From Streptomyces avidinii (GTDB taxonomy: Bacteria > Actinomycetota > Actinomycetes > Streptomycetales > Streptomycetaceae): a stretch of DNA of 64,000 bases. The notes under the pieces are model-generated. The model worked only from the letters and a program-made list of their open reading frames with translations. It searched no databases and had not been told where the DNA came from. The stretch lies in contig NZ_BMVL01000001.1 of assembly GCF_014650695.1 (NCBI RefSeq), forward strand, positions 735,075 to 799,074, written 5' to 3'. Made by a program: the position numbers and the translations under genes. Numbering within the stretch: the first letter of the stretch is position 1; the number at the start of each line of letters is the position of its first letter. Shown one piece after another: positions 1-8,351 of the stretch.

Positions 1-180
1 CAGTGGTCCGAGTCGGTGCGCAAGCGCGAGACGCTGGAGCGGCTCGGCGTGACCGTCATCCACATCACCCCGCGCAAGCTCCGCGACTGGCCCGAGCAGC
101 AGGCGGCGGTCATCCGGACCGCCCTGACCGCCTCCGACGACCGGGAACCCGCCGCCTACCTGGTGGTCCTGCCCAGGTGA
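1..180 (+). CDS. C-terminal fragment of an AbiEi/DUF559-like protein (partial)
   Basis: The frame is open from the first base and stops with TGA at 178-180, so only the last 59 residues are present. The fragment reads QWSESVRKRETLERLGVTV, then an IHITPRKLRDWP stretch. This pattern (basic helix, hydrophobic 'LGVTVIHITP' strand, then a helix) is common at the C-terminus of actinobacterial endonuclease-like (DUF559/Vsr fold) or AbiEi-type proteins, but no catalytic part lies in the window. The 3' end overlaps the convergent downstream gene by 25 bases. The function call is weak; the reading frame is well supported by codon use with G or C at third positions. Confidence 0.5.
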   Translation, partial: QWSESVRKRETLERLGVTVIHITPRKLRDWPEQQAAVIRTALTASDDREPAAYLVVLPR

Positions 181-1046
181 GGCGAGTACTCCGGGGTGCT
201 CCAGAGCAGCCGCCCCGGGTGCACGCCCTCCACCACCGACTCCACCCGGAAGCGGGTGAGCCGGCTCCCGTCGGCCCGGAAATCGGTCCGGGCCCGGCCG
301 CTGAGCTGCAGGACGGCCCCGCTCTCCCAGTCCGGGAAGAGCAGCCCGGCCCGCGGATCGGCGGTCAGGTTCCCCAGGGTCAGGAACATGGCGTTGCCCG
401 CGTAGTCCGGCCAGGCCAGCTCGACCGGCGAGAGCACCTCGACGAAGCCCGGCAGCCCGCCCCGATGACTGGCGTCGACCCCGTCCGCCTCCGCCGTGGT
501 GGCGATGAAGAAGGTGTCGGCGCCGCGCACGCTCCGCTGCTGGCCGGGGGTCAGCGCGTCCCCGCGCCGTACGACACCCGCCCCCTGCCCGATCAGCTGC
601 AGCGGCTGCCGCCGCTGGATGTACTTCGGGCAGTTGGCGAAGACCTGCTCCGCCTCGACGGCGAAGCCCCGCCGGGTCTCGGCGAGGGTGCCGTTCAGCC
701 GCATCCGGCGCCGGGTGCGCGGGTCGAGCGCGATGCTCCCCACCCGGGTCCCGGGCGTGGCCAGCGCCTCGGCGAGCGGGTCGCCCTCCGGTGGACCGCC
801 GGCGACCACGACCCGGTCCGGCCCGGTGGCCCTTACGAAACCGGGCGGGCCGGTGAGCAGGGAGGCCCACACCCGCCCCGCGCCGTCGGCGGCGCCGACG
901 ACCAGGTGCGGCTGGAGTCCCAGGAAGGCCGCGGCGACATCGCCGATGCCCGTGCCGATCGAACGTCCGACATGCTCGGCGAGGTCCCGCACGCCGACCT
1001 GCTCCTGCACGGCCAGCGGGCCCCAGTGGTACGCCCCGGAGATCAT
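156..1046 (-). CDS. Pyridoxamine 5'-phosphate oxidase family (flavin-binding) protein
   Basis: About 296 residues. The body resembles the PNPOx-like split-barrel flavoproteins of the COG3576 type. It has a central block ending in FANCPKYIQRRQP, a typical signature of this family, and a C-terminal barrel segment with NAMFLTLGNLTADPRAGLLF. Such proteins bind FMN or F420 and are usually oxidoreductases of unknown substrate. I chose the ATG at 1044-1046 because a GGAAGG ribosome site lies just upstream; an in-frame GTG nine codons earlier has none. The gene is divergent from the CGNR regulator and shares with it a 136-base spacer carrying a strong dyad, which suggests it is the regulator's target. 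Cytosolic; no signal peptide. Confidence 0.8.
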   Translation of the reverse strand: MISGAYHWGPLAVQEQVGVRDLAEHVGRSIGTGIGDVAAAFLGLQPHLVVGAADGAGRVWASLLTGPPGFVRATGPDRVVVAGGPPEGDPLAEALATPGTRVGSIALDPRTRRRMRLNGTLAETRRGFAVEAEQVFANCPKYIQRRQPLQLIGQGAGVVRRGDALTPGQQRSVRGADTFFIATTAEADGVDASHRGGLPGFVEVLSPVELAWPDYAGNAMFLTLGNLTADPRAGLLFPDWESGAVLQLSGRARTDFRADGSRLTRFRVESVVEGVHPGRLLWSTPEYSPHLGRTTR

Positions 1047-1083
1047 GACGGTCCTTCCGCAGGGATGACACACCGATTCAGAT

Positions 1084-1113
1084 CTAACCTTCTAATTTAG
1101 AATAGAGGGTTAG
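1084..1113. promoter_or_regulatory. Nested inverted repeat, probable operator between divergent genes
   Basis: A perfect TTCTAA-T-TTAGAA dyad (1090-1102) is enclosed by a second pair of arms, CTAACC (1084-1089) and GGTTAG (1108-1113). A further TTAGAA follows at 1111. The block is AT-rich in a GC-rich chromosome and lies between the flavoprotein gene and the CGNR regulator. It is best read as the binding site of the regulator; binding itself is inferred. Confidence 0.55.
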
Positions 1114-1182
1114 AATGGGGGAGGCAACCGCTCACGTACCCTCAAGGGGTTGGCCGGGCGGTGAAAGAGGGGCAAGCGGGAC

Positions 1183-1743
1183 ATGGCGACACTGGATCCA
1201 CGACCCCTGACCGGGGAACCGGTCGCCCTCGACCTGCTCAACACCCGCTGGGTCGCCGACGGCGAACCGCTGGACCTCTTCGCCGGCGCGGCCGGACTCA
1301 CCCGGGTGCAGGGGCTGGCGGTCTGGCTGGAGAGCACGGGCCTCGCCGACCGCTTCCGCGCCGACGCGGCGACCCTCGTCCACCTGCTGACCGCCCGCGA
1401 GGCGCTGTCCCGCGCGGTCGCGGACCCGGCCGACGAGAGCGCCCGCGCACTGATCGACGCCGTACTGGAGCACGGCCGCATCCGGGCCACCCTGACCGCC
1501 GAAGGCCCGGGCGAGCGCGCCGAGTTCGCCGACCCGGCCTGGGGGCCGGCCTGGACGGCGGCGCGCGACTACCTCGACCTGCTGGGCTCCGCGCCCGAGC
1601 GGATCCGCACCTGCGCGTCCGAGACCTGCGTCCTGCGCTTCTTCGACGTCTCGCGCAACGGCACCCGACGCTGGTGCTCGATGGCCGCCTGCGGAAACCG
1701 CGCGAAGGCCTCACGCCACTACGCGCGCACGCGCGAGCGCTGA
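1183..1743 (+). CDS. CGNR zinc-finger (ABATE-domain) transcriptional regulator
   Basis: 186 residues. The N-terminal two thirds match the ABATE fold (VALDLLNTRWV ... DLLDLFAG-type start, helical core). The C-terminus carries the zinc-finger motif CASETCVLRFFDVS followed by RRWCSMAACGNRAKASRHYA, with four cysteines placed as in CGNR regulators. ATG at 1183 follows AGAGGGG about twelve bases upstream. The family consists of putative stress-related DNA-binding regulators, mostly uncharacterised. It is divergently arranged with the flavoprotein gene, an arrangement typical of a local regulator and its target. No ligand can be inferred from the sequence. Confidence 0.85.
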   Translation: MATLDPRPLTGEPVALDLLNTRWVADGEPLDLFAGAAGLTRVQGLAVWLESTGLADRFRADAATLVHLLTAREALSRAVADPADESARALIDAVLEHGRIRATLTAEGPGERAEFADPAWGPAWTAARDYLDLLGSAPERIRTCASETCVLRFFDVSRNGTRRWCSMAACGNRAKASRHYARTRER

Positions 1744-2016
1744 CCAATCGAAATCTGTCACACCCGCGCCGGGGCGCAAACACGTCCCGGTGCTGACGCA
1801 TGGCCATCAAGTCGATAAATCGACCCATCTACCCCTGTGGTTCGCACCGCTGTGCCCCGGTAAGGCCGCACTGGCGCATTCCTCGCGCTGGCGAGAGTCC
1901 GCCATGGCAGGTCTCGGTCAATGACAACCCTCCCCAAAGAGCAGTCACGTAGGCCAAGCTGACCGGTCATCCGGCACCGAAATCCGGACCGTATCTTTCA
2001 CTTACCAGGGATGCTG

Positions 2017-5000
2017 ATGACCCTCGAATCCCCCAGCTCCATATCCGGGGCCAGACGCGTCGCACGCGTCGCGGCCGCGGCCGGACTGGTCGCCGCTCTC
2101 GCGGCCACCGGCGCCGGGCCCGTCCTCGCGGCGACCGGCGCGGACACCCCGGGCACCTCGCCCGCGGTCAAGTCCGCCGATCAGAAGCTCGGTTCGGCCG
2201 ATGCCGAGCTGCTTCAGCAGGCCAAGGCCAAGGGTGACGCGAACGTCACCGTCATGGTCGCGACCGCCCCCGGCCAGACCAAGCAGGTGGCCGACCAGCT
2301 GGGCGCCGTCCAGGGCGCCTCGGTGGGCCAGACGTACGACAAGCTCGGCTACGTCCGCGCCACCCTGCCCACCGGCAAGGCGGACGCCGCCCTGAAGGCG
2401 GCCGCCAAGCTGTCCTCCGTGCACGGCATCGACCTGCGGCACGAGATCCAGCTGCCGGACCCCCGTCCCGACGCCAAGGGCGAGTCGGGCGCGGTCAAGA
2501 AGACCGCCACCGAGACGTACGCGGCGCCGGACAAGAACACCCCCGCGAAGAACCCGTACAACCCGTCCTTCGAGACGGGTGCGGTCGACTTCGTGAAGGA
2601 CAACCCGCAGGCCGACGGCCGCGGCGTGACCATCGGCATCATGGACTCGGGTGTCGACCTCGGTCACCCGGCCCTGCAGAAGACCACGACCGGCGAGCGC
2701 AAGATCGTCGACTGGGTGACGGCCACCGACCCGATCACCGACAACGACGGCACGTGGCGCGCGCAGATCACCCCGGTGACCTCCGCGGGCGGCACCTTCA
2801 CCGCGGGCGGCCAGAGCTGGAAGGCCCCGGAGGGCAGCTTCCAGTGGAGCCGCTTCAGCGAGTCGATCACCGCCACCGGTGACATGGCGGGCGACGTCAA
2901 CCGGGACGGGGACACCAGCGACCGGTTCGGCCTGCTGTACGACGCCGCCGCCGGCACCGTCCGTGTCGACACCGACCAGGACGGCGACTTCACGAACAAC
3001 GACCCGATGAAGCCGTACAAGGACGGCTACCAGATCGGCTACTTCGGCACGGACAACCCGGCGACCGAGGTCGCCGAACGCATCCCGTTCGTGATCGAGA
3101 TCCGCAAGGACGTCCCGATGGACCCGCTCGGCGGGGACTGGGTCGGCAAGAAGGCCGACTTCGTCAACGTCGGCATCATCGAGTCCGAGCACGGCACGCA
3201 CGTCGCCGGCATCACCGCCGCCAACAGCCTCTTCGGCGGCAAGATGAACGGCGAGGCGCCCGGCGCGAAGCTCGTCTCCTCGCGCGCCTGCTCCTGGTCC
3301 GGCGGCTGCACCAACATCGCGCTGACCGAGGGCATGATCGACCTCGTCGTCAACCGCGGCGTGGACATCGTCAACATGTCCATCGGTGGCCTGCCGGCGC
3401 TGAACGACGGCAACAACGCGCGTTCCGAGCTCTACAAGAACCTCATCGACACCTACGGCGTCCAGCTGGTCATCTCGGCCGGCAACTCGGGCCCGGGCGT
3501 CAACACCATCGGCGACCCCGCCCTCGCGGACAAGGTCATCTCCGTGGGCGCGTCGGTCTCCAAGGAGACCTGGGCCGCCAACTACGGCTCCGGTGTGAGC
3601 ACGAAGTACAACATGTTCCCCTTCTCCTCGCGCGGTCCGCGTGAGGACGGCGGCTTCACGCCGACCATCAGCGCCCCCGGCGCGGCCATCAACACCATCC
3701 AGACCTGGCTGCCCGGCGCCCCGGTGAAGGAGGCCGGCTACACCCTGCCGGCCGGTTACGGCATGCTCCAGGGCACCTCGATGGCCTCGCCGCAGGCGGC
3801 GGGCGCCAGCGCCCTGCTGATCTCGGCCGCCAAGCAGCACAACATCAAGCTGACCCCGGCCTCCCTGCGGGTCGCGCTCACCACCGCCGCCAAGAAGATC
3901 GACAACGTCCCGGCGCACGCCCAGGGTTCGGGTCTGATCGACATCCCCGGCGCGTGGGAGTCCATCCAGCGCGACGCGAAGGCCAACGAGTTCACCGTCC
4001 AGGCGCCGGTCGACACCGCGATCGACCAGTTCCTGAAGACCCCGGGCTCCGGCACCGGCCTGTACGACCGTGAGGGTGGCCTCAAGGTCAACCAGAAGAA
4101 GGTCTACAACGTCGTCGTCACCCGCACCACGGGCGTCAAGTACGGCACCCGGCACGACCTGAGCTGGCGCAACAACGACGGCACCTTCAAGGTCGTCGGC
4201 GGCTACGACTACGTCACCCTGCCGCTGAACAAGCCCGTCACCATCAAGGTCGAGGCCAACGCCAAGTCGGCCGGCGTCCACAGCGGCATCCTGCAGCTGG
4301 ACGACGAGACCACCGAGGGCATCGACAAGCAGATCCTGACGACCGTCGTGGCTTCCGCCCCCCTGGCCGCGCCGTCGTTCGCCTTGTCGCAGAGCTCCTC
4401 GGTGCAGCGCAACAGCCACAAGTCGTACTTCGTGACCGTGCCGCCGGGCGCCAAGAGCCTGGAGGTCGCCCTCGGCGGTCTCGCGGCGGGCGCCCAGACG
4501 CGCTTCATCGCGATCCACCCGTACGGCGTGCCGGTCGACCCGACGGCCACGACCAACTGCTACCCGAACTACGACAACCCGGCCAACACCTGCCGCCCCG
4601 ACGTGCGCTCGTACCCCGAGCCGACGCCGGGTGTCTGGGAGATCGAGGTCGAGGCCCGTCGTACGTCGCCGGTGCTCGACAACCCGTTCAAGCTGGACGT
4701 CTCCGTGCTCGGCGCGGCCTTCGACCCCGCGGTCAAGGTCCTGCCCGAGGTGAAGCAGGGCACCCCGGCCCCGGTCCAGTGGAGCGTCAAGAACGCCGGC
4801 GCGGCCATCACCGGCGGCAAGCTCCAGGGCGGTCCGCTCGGCTCCGCGAAGGTCGCCAAGCCGACCATCGCGAACGGTGAGACCCACAGCACCGAGATCG
4901 CGGTCCCCGCGGGCACCTCGCGCCTCGACGTCGCGATCGGCAAGGTGTCCGACACCGCCGCCGACCTCGACCTCGAGGTCTACAAGGACGGCGTCAAGGT

Positions 5001-5340
5001 CGGCTCGGCCGCCGACGGCGACTCCGAGGAGGCCGTGAGCCTGGTGAACCCGGCCGCGGGCACCTACACCGTCAAGGTGATCGGCTACGCGATCCCGTCC
5101 GGCTCCACCACGTACGACTACCGCGACGTGTTCTTCTCGGCCGCCCTGGGCTCCGTCCAGGTCGACGAGGCCGCCGCGGTGAATCTCGCCACCGGCGCCA
5201 CCGCGCAGGTCTCGGCGAACGTCCTGGTCAGCAGCCCGGCCCCCGAGGGCCGTCAGTTCTTCGGCCAGGTCCAGCTGCTCAACGCCCGCGGCACCGCCGC
5301 CGGCACCGGCAGCGTGCAGATCGAGAAGGTTCTCCCGTAG
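2017..5340 (+). CDS. Secreted subtilisin-like serine protease (S8 family), large form
   Basis: 1107 residues. Start: the ATG at 2017 has AGGG six bases upstream, whereas the ATG at 2011 directly abuts it. A signal peptide (RRVARVAAAAGLVAALAATG ... VLAATG) is followed by a prodomain. The catalytic triad is visible: Asp in GIMDSGVDLGHP (about residue 209), His in EHGTHVAGI (about 391) and Ser in GTSMASPQAAG (about 587). About 180 residues separate Asp and His, much more than in subtilisin, as in large tripeptidyl-type S8 enzymes. The remaining 500 residues form beta-rich C-terminal domains, the last resembling a pre-peptidase C-terminal domain (DLDLEVYKDG, AAGTYTVKVIGY). Extracellular protein digestion is the likely role. 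A perfect terminator follows. Confidence 0.93.
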   Translation: MTLESPSSISGARRVARVAAAAGLVAALAATGAGPVLAATGADTPGTSPAVKSADQKLGSADAELLQQAKAKGDANVTVMVATAPGQTKQVADQLGAVQGASVGQTYDKLGYVRATLPTGKADAALKAAAKLSSVHGIDLRHEIQLPDPRPDAKGESGAVKKTATETYAAPDKNTPAKNPYNPSFETGAVDFVKDNPQADGRGVTIGIMDSGVDLGHPALQKTTTGERKIVDWVTATDPITDNDGTWRAQITPVTSAGGTFTAGGQSWKAPEGSFQWSRFSESITATGDMAGDVNRDGDTSDRFGLLYDAAAGTVRVDTDQDGDFTNNDPMKPYKDGYQIGYFGTDNPATEVAERIPFVIEIRKDVPMDPLGGDWVGKKADFVNVGIIESEHGTHVAGITAANSLFGGKMNGEAPGAKLVSSRACSWSGGCTNIALTEGMIDLVVNRGVDIVNMSIGGLPALNDGNNARSELYKNLIDTYGVQLVISAGNSGPGVNTIGDPALADKVISVGASVSKETWAANYGSGVSTKYNMFPFSSRGPREDGGFTPTISAPGAAINTIQTWLPGAPVKEAGYTLPAGYGMLQGTSMASPQAAGASALLISAAKQHNIKLTPASLRVALTTAAKKIDNVPAHAQGSGLIDIPGAWESIQRDAKANEFTVQAPVDTAIDQFLKTPGSGTGLYDREGGLKVNQKKVYNVVVTRTTGVKYGTRHDLSWRNNDGTFKVVGGYDYVTLPLNKPVTIKVEANAKSAGVHSGILQLDDETTEGIDKQILTTVVASAPLAAPSFALSQSSSVQRNSHKSYFVTVPPGAKSLEVALGGLAAGAQTRFIAIHPYGVPVDPTATTNCYPNYDNPANTCRPDVRSYPEPTPGVWEIEVEARRTSPVLDNPFKLDVSVLGAAFDPAVKVLPEVKQGTPAPVQWSVKNAGAAITGGKLQGGPLGSAKVAKPTIANGETHSTEIAVPAGTSRLDVAIGKVSDTAADLDLEVYKDGVKVGSAADGDSEEAVSLVNPAAGTYTVKVIGYAIPSGSTTYDYRDVFFSAALGSVQVDEAAAVNLATGATAQVSANVLVSSPAPEGRQFFGQVQLLNARGTAAGTGSVQIEKVLP

Positions 5341-5357
5341 GACCCCGCAGTAGAGAA

Positions 5358-5405
5358 CCCGAGGGGGCGGCGCTCTGACGAGCGCCGCCCCCTCGGGCCT
5401 TTTCC
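5358..5405. terminator. Rho-independent-type hairpin between convergent protease genes
   Basis: Eighteen-base perfect arms, 5358-5375 and 5380-5397, separated by a TGAC loop. It sits 17 bases after the subtilisin stop and ends 32 bases before the stop of the convergent M28 gene, followed by CCTTTT. It can serve both genes. Confidence 0.9.
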
Positions 5406-5429
5406 CCGCTCCGCGCGCCTGCTGCGCGC

Positions 5430-6920
5430 CTACGGCTTGCCGATGGAGCGCAGCGACTCGGCGTAGGTGCCGACCGCGTGCGCGATCACGTCCAGGTTGG
5501 TGTCGAAGACACCCAGGTCCAGGTTCTTCAGGTCGTCCCCGGCCCCGTGGTAGTTCGGGTCGTACGGGGCCCCGGCCGTGCCGCCGTGGCGCCCCGCCTG
5601 CTCGGCGGTCTTGATTCCCTCGGCGCCGGTGAAGGTGCCGCCCGCCGGGATGCCGTTCGCGATGAACGGGCCGTAGTCGGAACGGCCGTCGAAGTCACTG
5701 CCCTCGTGCGGCTTGCCCTTGCGGTCGAGGAAGCCGTTGATCAGCGCCTCGATCTGCGCCGAACCCGCCGGTCCCGCGCCCGCACCGGTCCGGTCCGAGT
5801 CGTCCCCGTCGTAGACGAACTGCACCGGGTTCGGCGAGGCGATCATGTCGAAGTTCAGGTAGAGGGCGATGTCCTTCTTCTGCTCCTCGGACAGCTGCGC
5901 GACGTAGTGCTCCGAACCCAGCAGGCCCAGCTCCTCCGCCGACCACCAGCCGAAGCGCACCTTGTTGGCGGGCCCCTTGCCCTTCTTGTTGGCGCCCTCG
6001 TCCGCGAGCCTGAGAGCCACCTCCAGCAGCCCGGCCGAGCCGGATCCGTTGTCGTTGATGCCCGGGCCCTCCGGTACGGAGTCCAGGTGGGCGCCCAGGG
6101 TCACCACCCGGTCGGCGCGGCCGCCCCGGGTCTCGGCGATCACGTTGCGGGTGGTCTTCTTCTCGTGCTCCTGGTGCAGCTCCAGGCGTACGCTCACCTC
6201 GCCCGTGGCGGCCGCCGCGGCGAGCGCCTCGCCGTCGGCCAGCGTGATGCCGGCGCTCGGGATGATCCCCTCGGCGGGCGAGGAGAAGCCGCCGCGCACC
6301 GGGGTGGTACCGCTGTGGTTGTAGACGATCACGCCGATCGCGCCGGCCTCGGCCGCGGCCCGCTGCTTCTCCACGAAGGTGCATGCGCCCCGCTTGACCA
6401 GGGCGATCTTCCCGGCGAAGGCACCGGCCGGGTAGTCGTCGGCCGTGCAGCCGGGGGTCTCGTCGACCCGGGCGAGGGCGAGCGGCGCGGCCAGACCGCC
6501 GGCCGGGGTGGACCTGGTGAACGTGAAGGCGGCGGTGGCCAGCTCGCGGGAGTTCTGGCCGAGGACGGTGGTCCGCTCCGTCTTCGTGTGCGCCTCGTAG
6601 ATGTCGAAGTCCTGGTACGAGACCTGGTACCCGGCCTTCTTCAGCGTGTCGTGGACGTAGGCGGCGGAGGCGGCGTGGCCCGGCGTACCGGCGGCGCGGT
6701 TGCCGCCGTTGGCGTCGGCGATCTGCTGGAACTTCTTCAGGTGGCGGTAGGCGCCCTTGGCGGTGACCTCCTCGACCAGCTCCTTGGCCAGCCGGCCCTC
6801 GCGCGGGTGGGCGGCCGCCGGAGCGGCGGTCAGCAGGACGGGTGCGGCGACGGCGGCGGCCGCGAGGGCGGCGAGCGCCGCTATGGGCCGGCGGCGGTGG
6901 CGGTGGCGGATGGCGCGCAC
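5430..6920 (-). CDS. Secreted M28 family zinc aminopeptidase with PA domain
   Basis: 496 residues from a GTG (6918-6920) preceded by GGGGAG. Signal peptide: a basic run RHRHRRR, then a hydrophobic AALAALAAAAVAAPVLLTA core and an AAAH cleavage region. A protease-associated (PA) insert is seen around KIALVKRGACTFVEKQRAAA. Zinc ligands of the M28 fold can be matched in AHLDSVPEGPGINDNGSG, SAEELGLLGSEH, FDMIASPNP, SDYGPF and the final NYHGAGDD. The layout is that of the Streptomyces griseus aminopeptidase group, which removes N-terminal amino acids, usually hydrophobic. It lies tail to tail with the subtilisin gene, so endo- and exopeptidase are neighbours. Its leader carries a 16-base-arm hairpin. 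Confidence 0.93.
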   Translation of the reverse strand: MRAIRHRHRRRPIAALAALAAAAVAAPVLLTAAPAAAHPREGRLAKELVEEVTAKGAYRHLKKFQQIADANGGNRAAGTPGHAASAAYVHDTLKKAGYQVSYQDFDIYEAHTKTERTTVLGQNSRELATAAFTFTRSTPAGGLAAPLALARVDETPGCTADDYPAGAFAGKIALVKRGACTFVEKQRAAAEAGAIGVIVYNHSGTTPVRGGFSSPAEGIIPSAGITLADGEALAAAAATGEVSVRLELHQEHEKKTTRNVIAETRGGRADRVVTLGAHLDSVPEGPGINDNGSGSAGLLEVALRLADEGANKKGKGPANKVRFGWWSAEELGLLGSEHYVAQLSEEQKKDIALYLNFDMIASPNPVQFVYDGDDSDRTGAGAGPAGSAQIEALINGFLDRKGKPHEGSDFDGRSDYGPFIANGIPAGGTFTGAEGIKTAEQAGRHGGTAGAPYDPNYHGAGDDLKNLDLGVFDTNLDVIAHAVGTYAESLRSIGKP

Positions 6921-6953
6921 GGTGGATCTCCCCGAATCGGACGGTTCGTTCTG

Positions 6954-6990
6954 CGGTCTGTCGCGTCCGGAAAACGGACGCGACAGACCG
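6954..6990. promoter_or_regulatory. Perfect 16-base inverted repeat in the leader of the M28 peptidase
   Basis: CGGTCTGTCGCGTCCG (6954-6969), loop GAAAA, then its exact complement at 6975-6990. It begins 33 bases upstream of the M28 GTG start, inside the divergent spacer shared with asd. It could be a DNA operator or an mRNA hairpin close to the ribosome site. Perfect symmetry argues against chance; the role is inferred. Confidence 0.6.
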
Positions 6991-6998
6991 GACGCTAA

Positions 6999-8210
<1,212 letters not shown>

Positions 8211-8224
8211 TCCCGCTCACCCGA

Positions 8225-8270
8225 CGCGGGGGCGCCGCCGTCACGGCGGCGCCCCCGCGCGCGTTTTTTC
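8225..8270 (+). terminator. Terminator of asd
   Basis: Seventeen-base-long stem: arms 8225-8240 and 8244-8259 around a TCA loop, followed by a run of six T at 8264-8269. It begins 14 bases after the asd stop. Confidence 0.92.
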
Positions 8271-8351
8271 GCCTGTGGGTTACTCCGAGGCGGCGGCGGT
8301 GTCCGGATGGCAGGATGGCCGGGCAACGTCACCATCGAAGGAGATGAACGC

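Noticed and set aside
2002..4887. Long antisense open frame of 961 residues over the subtilisin gene
   Set aside because: It is a shadow of high GC content; composition is Arg/Gly/Val-rich with no motif, and the plus frame has a full catalytic triad and signal peptide.
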